This document shows, piece by piece, positions 6,605 to 7,131 of a DNA stretch of 7,131 nucleotides. The notes beneath the pieces are model-generated. The model made no database searches and was not told the origin of the DNA. It saw only the letters and a list, made by a program, of their open reading frames with translations. The stretch's first letter is position 1. Each line of letters starts with the position of its first letter. A program made the translations under genes and the position numbers. This stretch comes from Burkholderiales bacterium. Lineage in GTDB: Bacteria; Pseudomonadota; Gammaproteobacteria; Burkholderiales; JAEUMW01. The DNA lies in the NCBI GenBank assembly GCA_016791285.1, contig JAEUMX010000425.1, positions 1 through 7,131 on the forward strand, written 5' to 3'.

Positions 6605-6637
6605 GATCCGTCTTTAGTATCCCTATGCGCAAGTAGT

Positions 6638-6688
6638 CGGCGGCTCGCCGCTCTCGCTCTGCCGTCGATCCCCGCGTTTTGCACGGGG
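6638..6688 (-). other. Two GC-rich hairpins between rimO and the DUF1232 gene
   Basis: Seventeen bases past the rimO stop, minus-strand RNA can form a 7-bp stem (CCCCGUG with CGCGGGG, one G-U pair) with loop CAAAA at 6688-6670. A second, 5-bp stem (CGGCG with CGCCG, 3-nt loop) lies at 6650-6638. Neither is followed by a run of U, so these are not classic intrinsic terminators. They may protect the rimO message end or attenuate read-through into the DUF1232 gene; equally they may be chance in GC-rich DNA. The first stem is better in the minus-strand RNA than in the plus-strand RNA, where one position is an A-C mismatch. Confidence 0.3.
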
Positions 6689-6704
6689 CCCCTCGCCGGG
6701 TAGC

Positions 6705-7131
6705 TCAAGCTGCCGCCTCGGCCCAGAGATCGTGGGCATCGGAGCGGACCACGCGCACCCGCGCAAAGTCGCCGACCGCGAGCCCGCGGGCATGCGACAC
6801 GTGCACGACGCCGTCGATCTCGGGTGCGTCTGCGGCGGACCGGGCAACCGCTCGCGTGCCGTGCACCTCGTCGACCAGCACGTTCAGGAACTTTCCAACC
6901 TTCGTGCGCAGCCGTTCGGCGCTGATCTTCTCCTGCAGCGCCATGAAGCGCTCGCGCCGGTCCTCCTTTACTTCCTCGGGTACCTGTCCTGGCAACTCGT
7001 TGGCGCGCGCACCGGCGACTGGCGAGTAGGCGAAGCACCCCACGCGGTCGAGCCGGGCTTCCTCCAGAAAGGCGAGCAGCGCATCGAACTCGGCCCCGGT
7101 CTCGCCCGGGAAACCCACGATGAAGGTGCTG
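6705..7131 (-). CDS. rimO: Ribosomal protein S12 methylthiotransferase RimO, C-terminal part
   Basis: The frame is open from the right edge to TGA at 6705-6707, giving 141 residues of a protein usually about 440 long; the N-terminal domain and the radical-SAM CxxxCxxC motif lie outside the window. RimO adds a methylthio group to an aspartate of ribosomal protein S12 using two 4Fe-4S clusters and S-adenosylmethionine. Seen: [11 protein letters not shown] at the visible start, [15 protein letters not shown], the helix [15 protein letters not shown], then a C-terminal TRAM domain with [11 protein letters not shown] and the ending [11 protein letters not shown]. The sequence SPVAGA, the DAPEIDG motif and the DLW ending separate it from the tRNA enzyme MiaB. 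It is upstream of the DUF1232 gene on the same strand with a 112-bp gap. The identification is firm. Confidence 0.96.
   Translation of the reverse strand, partial: STFIVGFPGETGAEFDALLAFLEEARLDRVGCFAYSPVAGARANELPGQVPEEVKEDRRERFMALQEKISAERLRTKVGKFLNVLVDEVHGTRAVARSAADAPEIDGVVHVSHARGLAVGDFARVRVVRSDAHDLWAEAAA

Noticed and set aside
1833..6632. A 1599-codon open frame on the minus strand
   Set aside because: It runs in exact antisense register to yoaA and iaaA and out of frame through the TAXI and DUF1232 genes. In GC-rich DNA the third-position G/C bias removes stops from that register. Its translation is Arg/Ala/His-rich with no recognisable domain.
6670..6688. An intrinsic terminator after rimO
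   Set aside because: The 7-bp stem is real on paper but is followed on the minus strand by ATCGACGG, with no U-run.
1..7131. A defence island, toxin-antitoxin pair, CRISPR array or mobile element
   Set aside because: All genes belong to common chromosomal families, there are no spaced repeats, no transposase or integrase motifs, and composition looks even across the window.

Overview
This 7.1 kb, very GC-rich (roughly two-thirds G+C by eye), tightly packed window looks like ordinary chromosome from a proteobacterium, most likely a betaproteobacterium (inference). The YoaA and RimO sequences read most like beta/gammaproteobacterial ones. A two-helix membrane-anchored TAXI protein and a DOMON-like gene beside a NamZ gene also fit that group. 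I see no rRNA, tRNA, CRISPR array, insertion sequence, phage gene or repeat family.

Layout, left to right. (1) 1-1836, minus strand: a two-gene unit, a DOMON-like protein followed by a NamZ/DUF1343-family N-acetylmuramidase. The two are coupled by an ATGA start/stop overlap, and the NamZ gene runs off the left edge essentially at its C-terminus. (2) 1929-3878, plus strand: yoaA, a DinG/XPD-type iron-sulfur DNA helicase, divergent from the DOMON gene across 92 bp. (3) 3866-5230, minus strand: a membrane-anchored TAXI-family solute-binding protein whose 3' end overlaps that of yoaA by 13 bp. (4) 5307-6176, plus strand: an isoaspartyl peptidase/L-asparaginase (Ntn hydrolase), divergent from the TAXI gene across 76 bp that hold a face-to-face promoter pair. 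(5) 6173-6592, minus strand: a DUF1232 membrane protein whose stop codon interlocks with that of iaaA in the sequence TTAA. (6) 6705-7131, minus strand: the C-terminal third of rimO (ribosomal protein S12 methylthiotransferase), running off the right edge.

Functionally this is a mixed housekeeping neighbourhood: cell-wall sugar turnover (namZ unit), DNA repair (yoaA), damaged-protein or peptide turnover (iaaA), solute sensing or uptake (TAXI) and ribosome modification (rimO). The only pair whose arrangement strongly suggests joint function is DOMON-NamZ. Both convergent gene pairs overlap, so there is no room for ordinary terminators between them. I did not find a clear new defence or mobile system. 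The points most worth a second look are the DOMON-NamZ pair, the orphan TAXI protein, the symmetric divergent promoter, and the Ala-Thr autocleavage site in the asparaginase.
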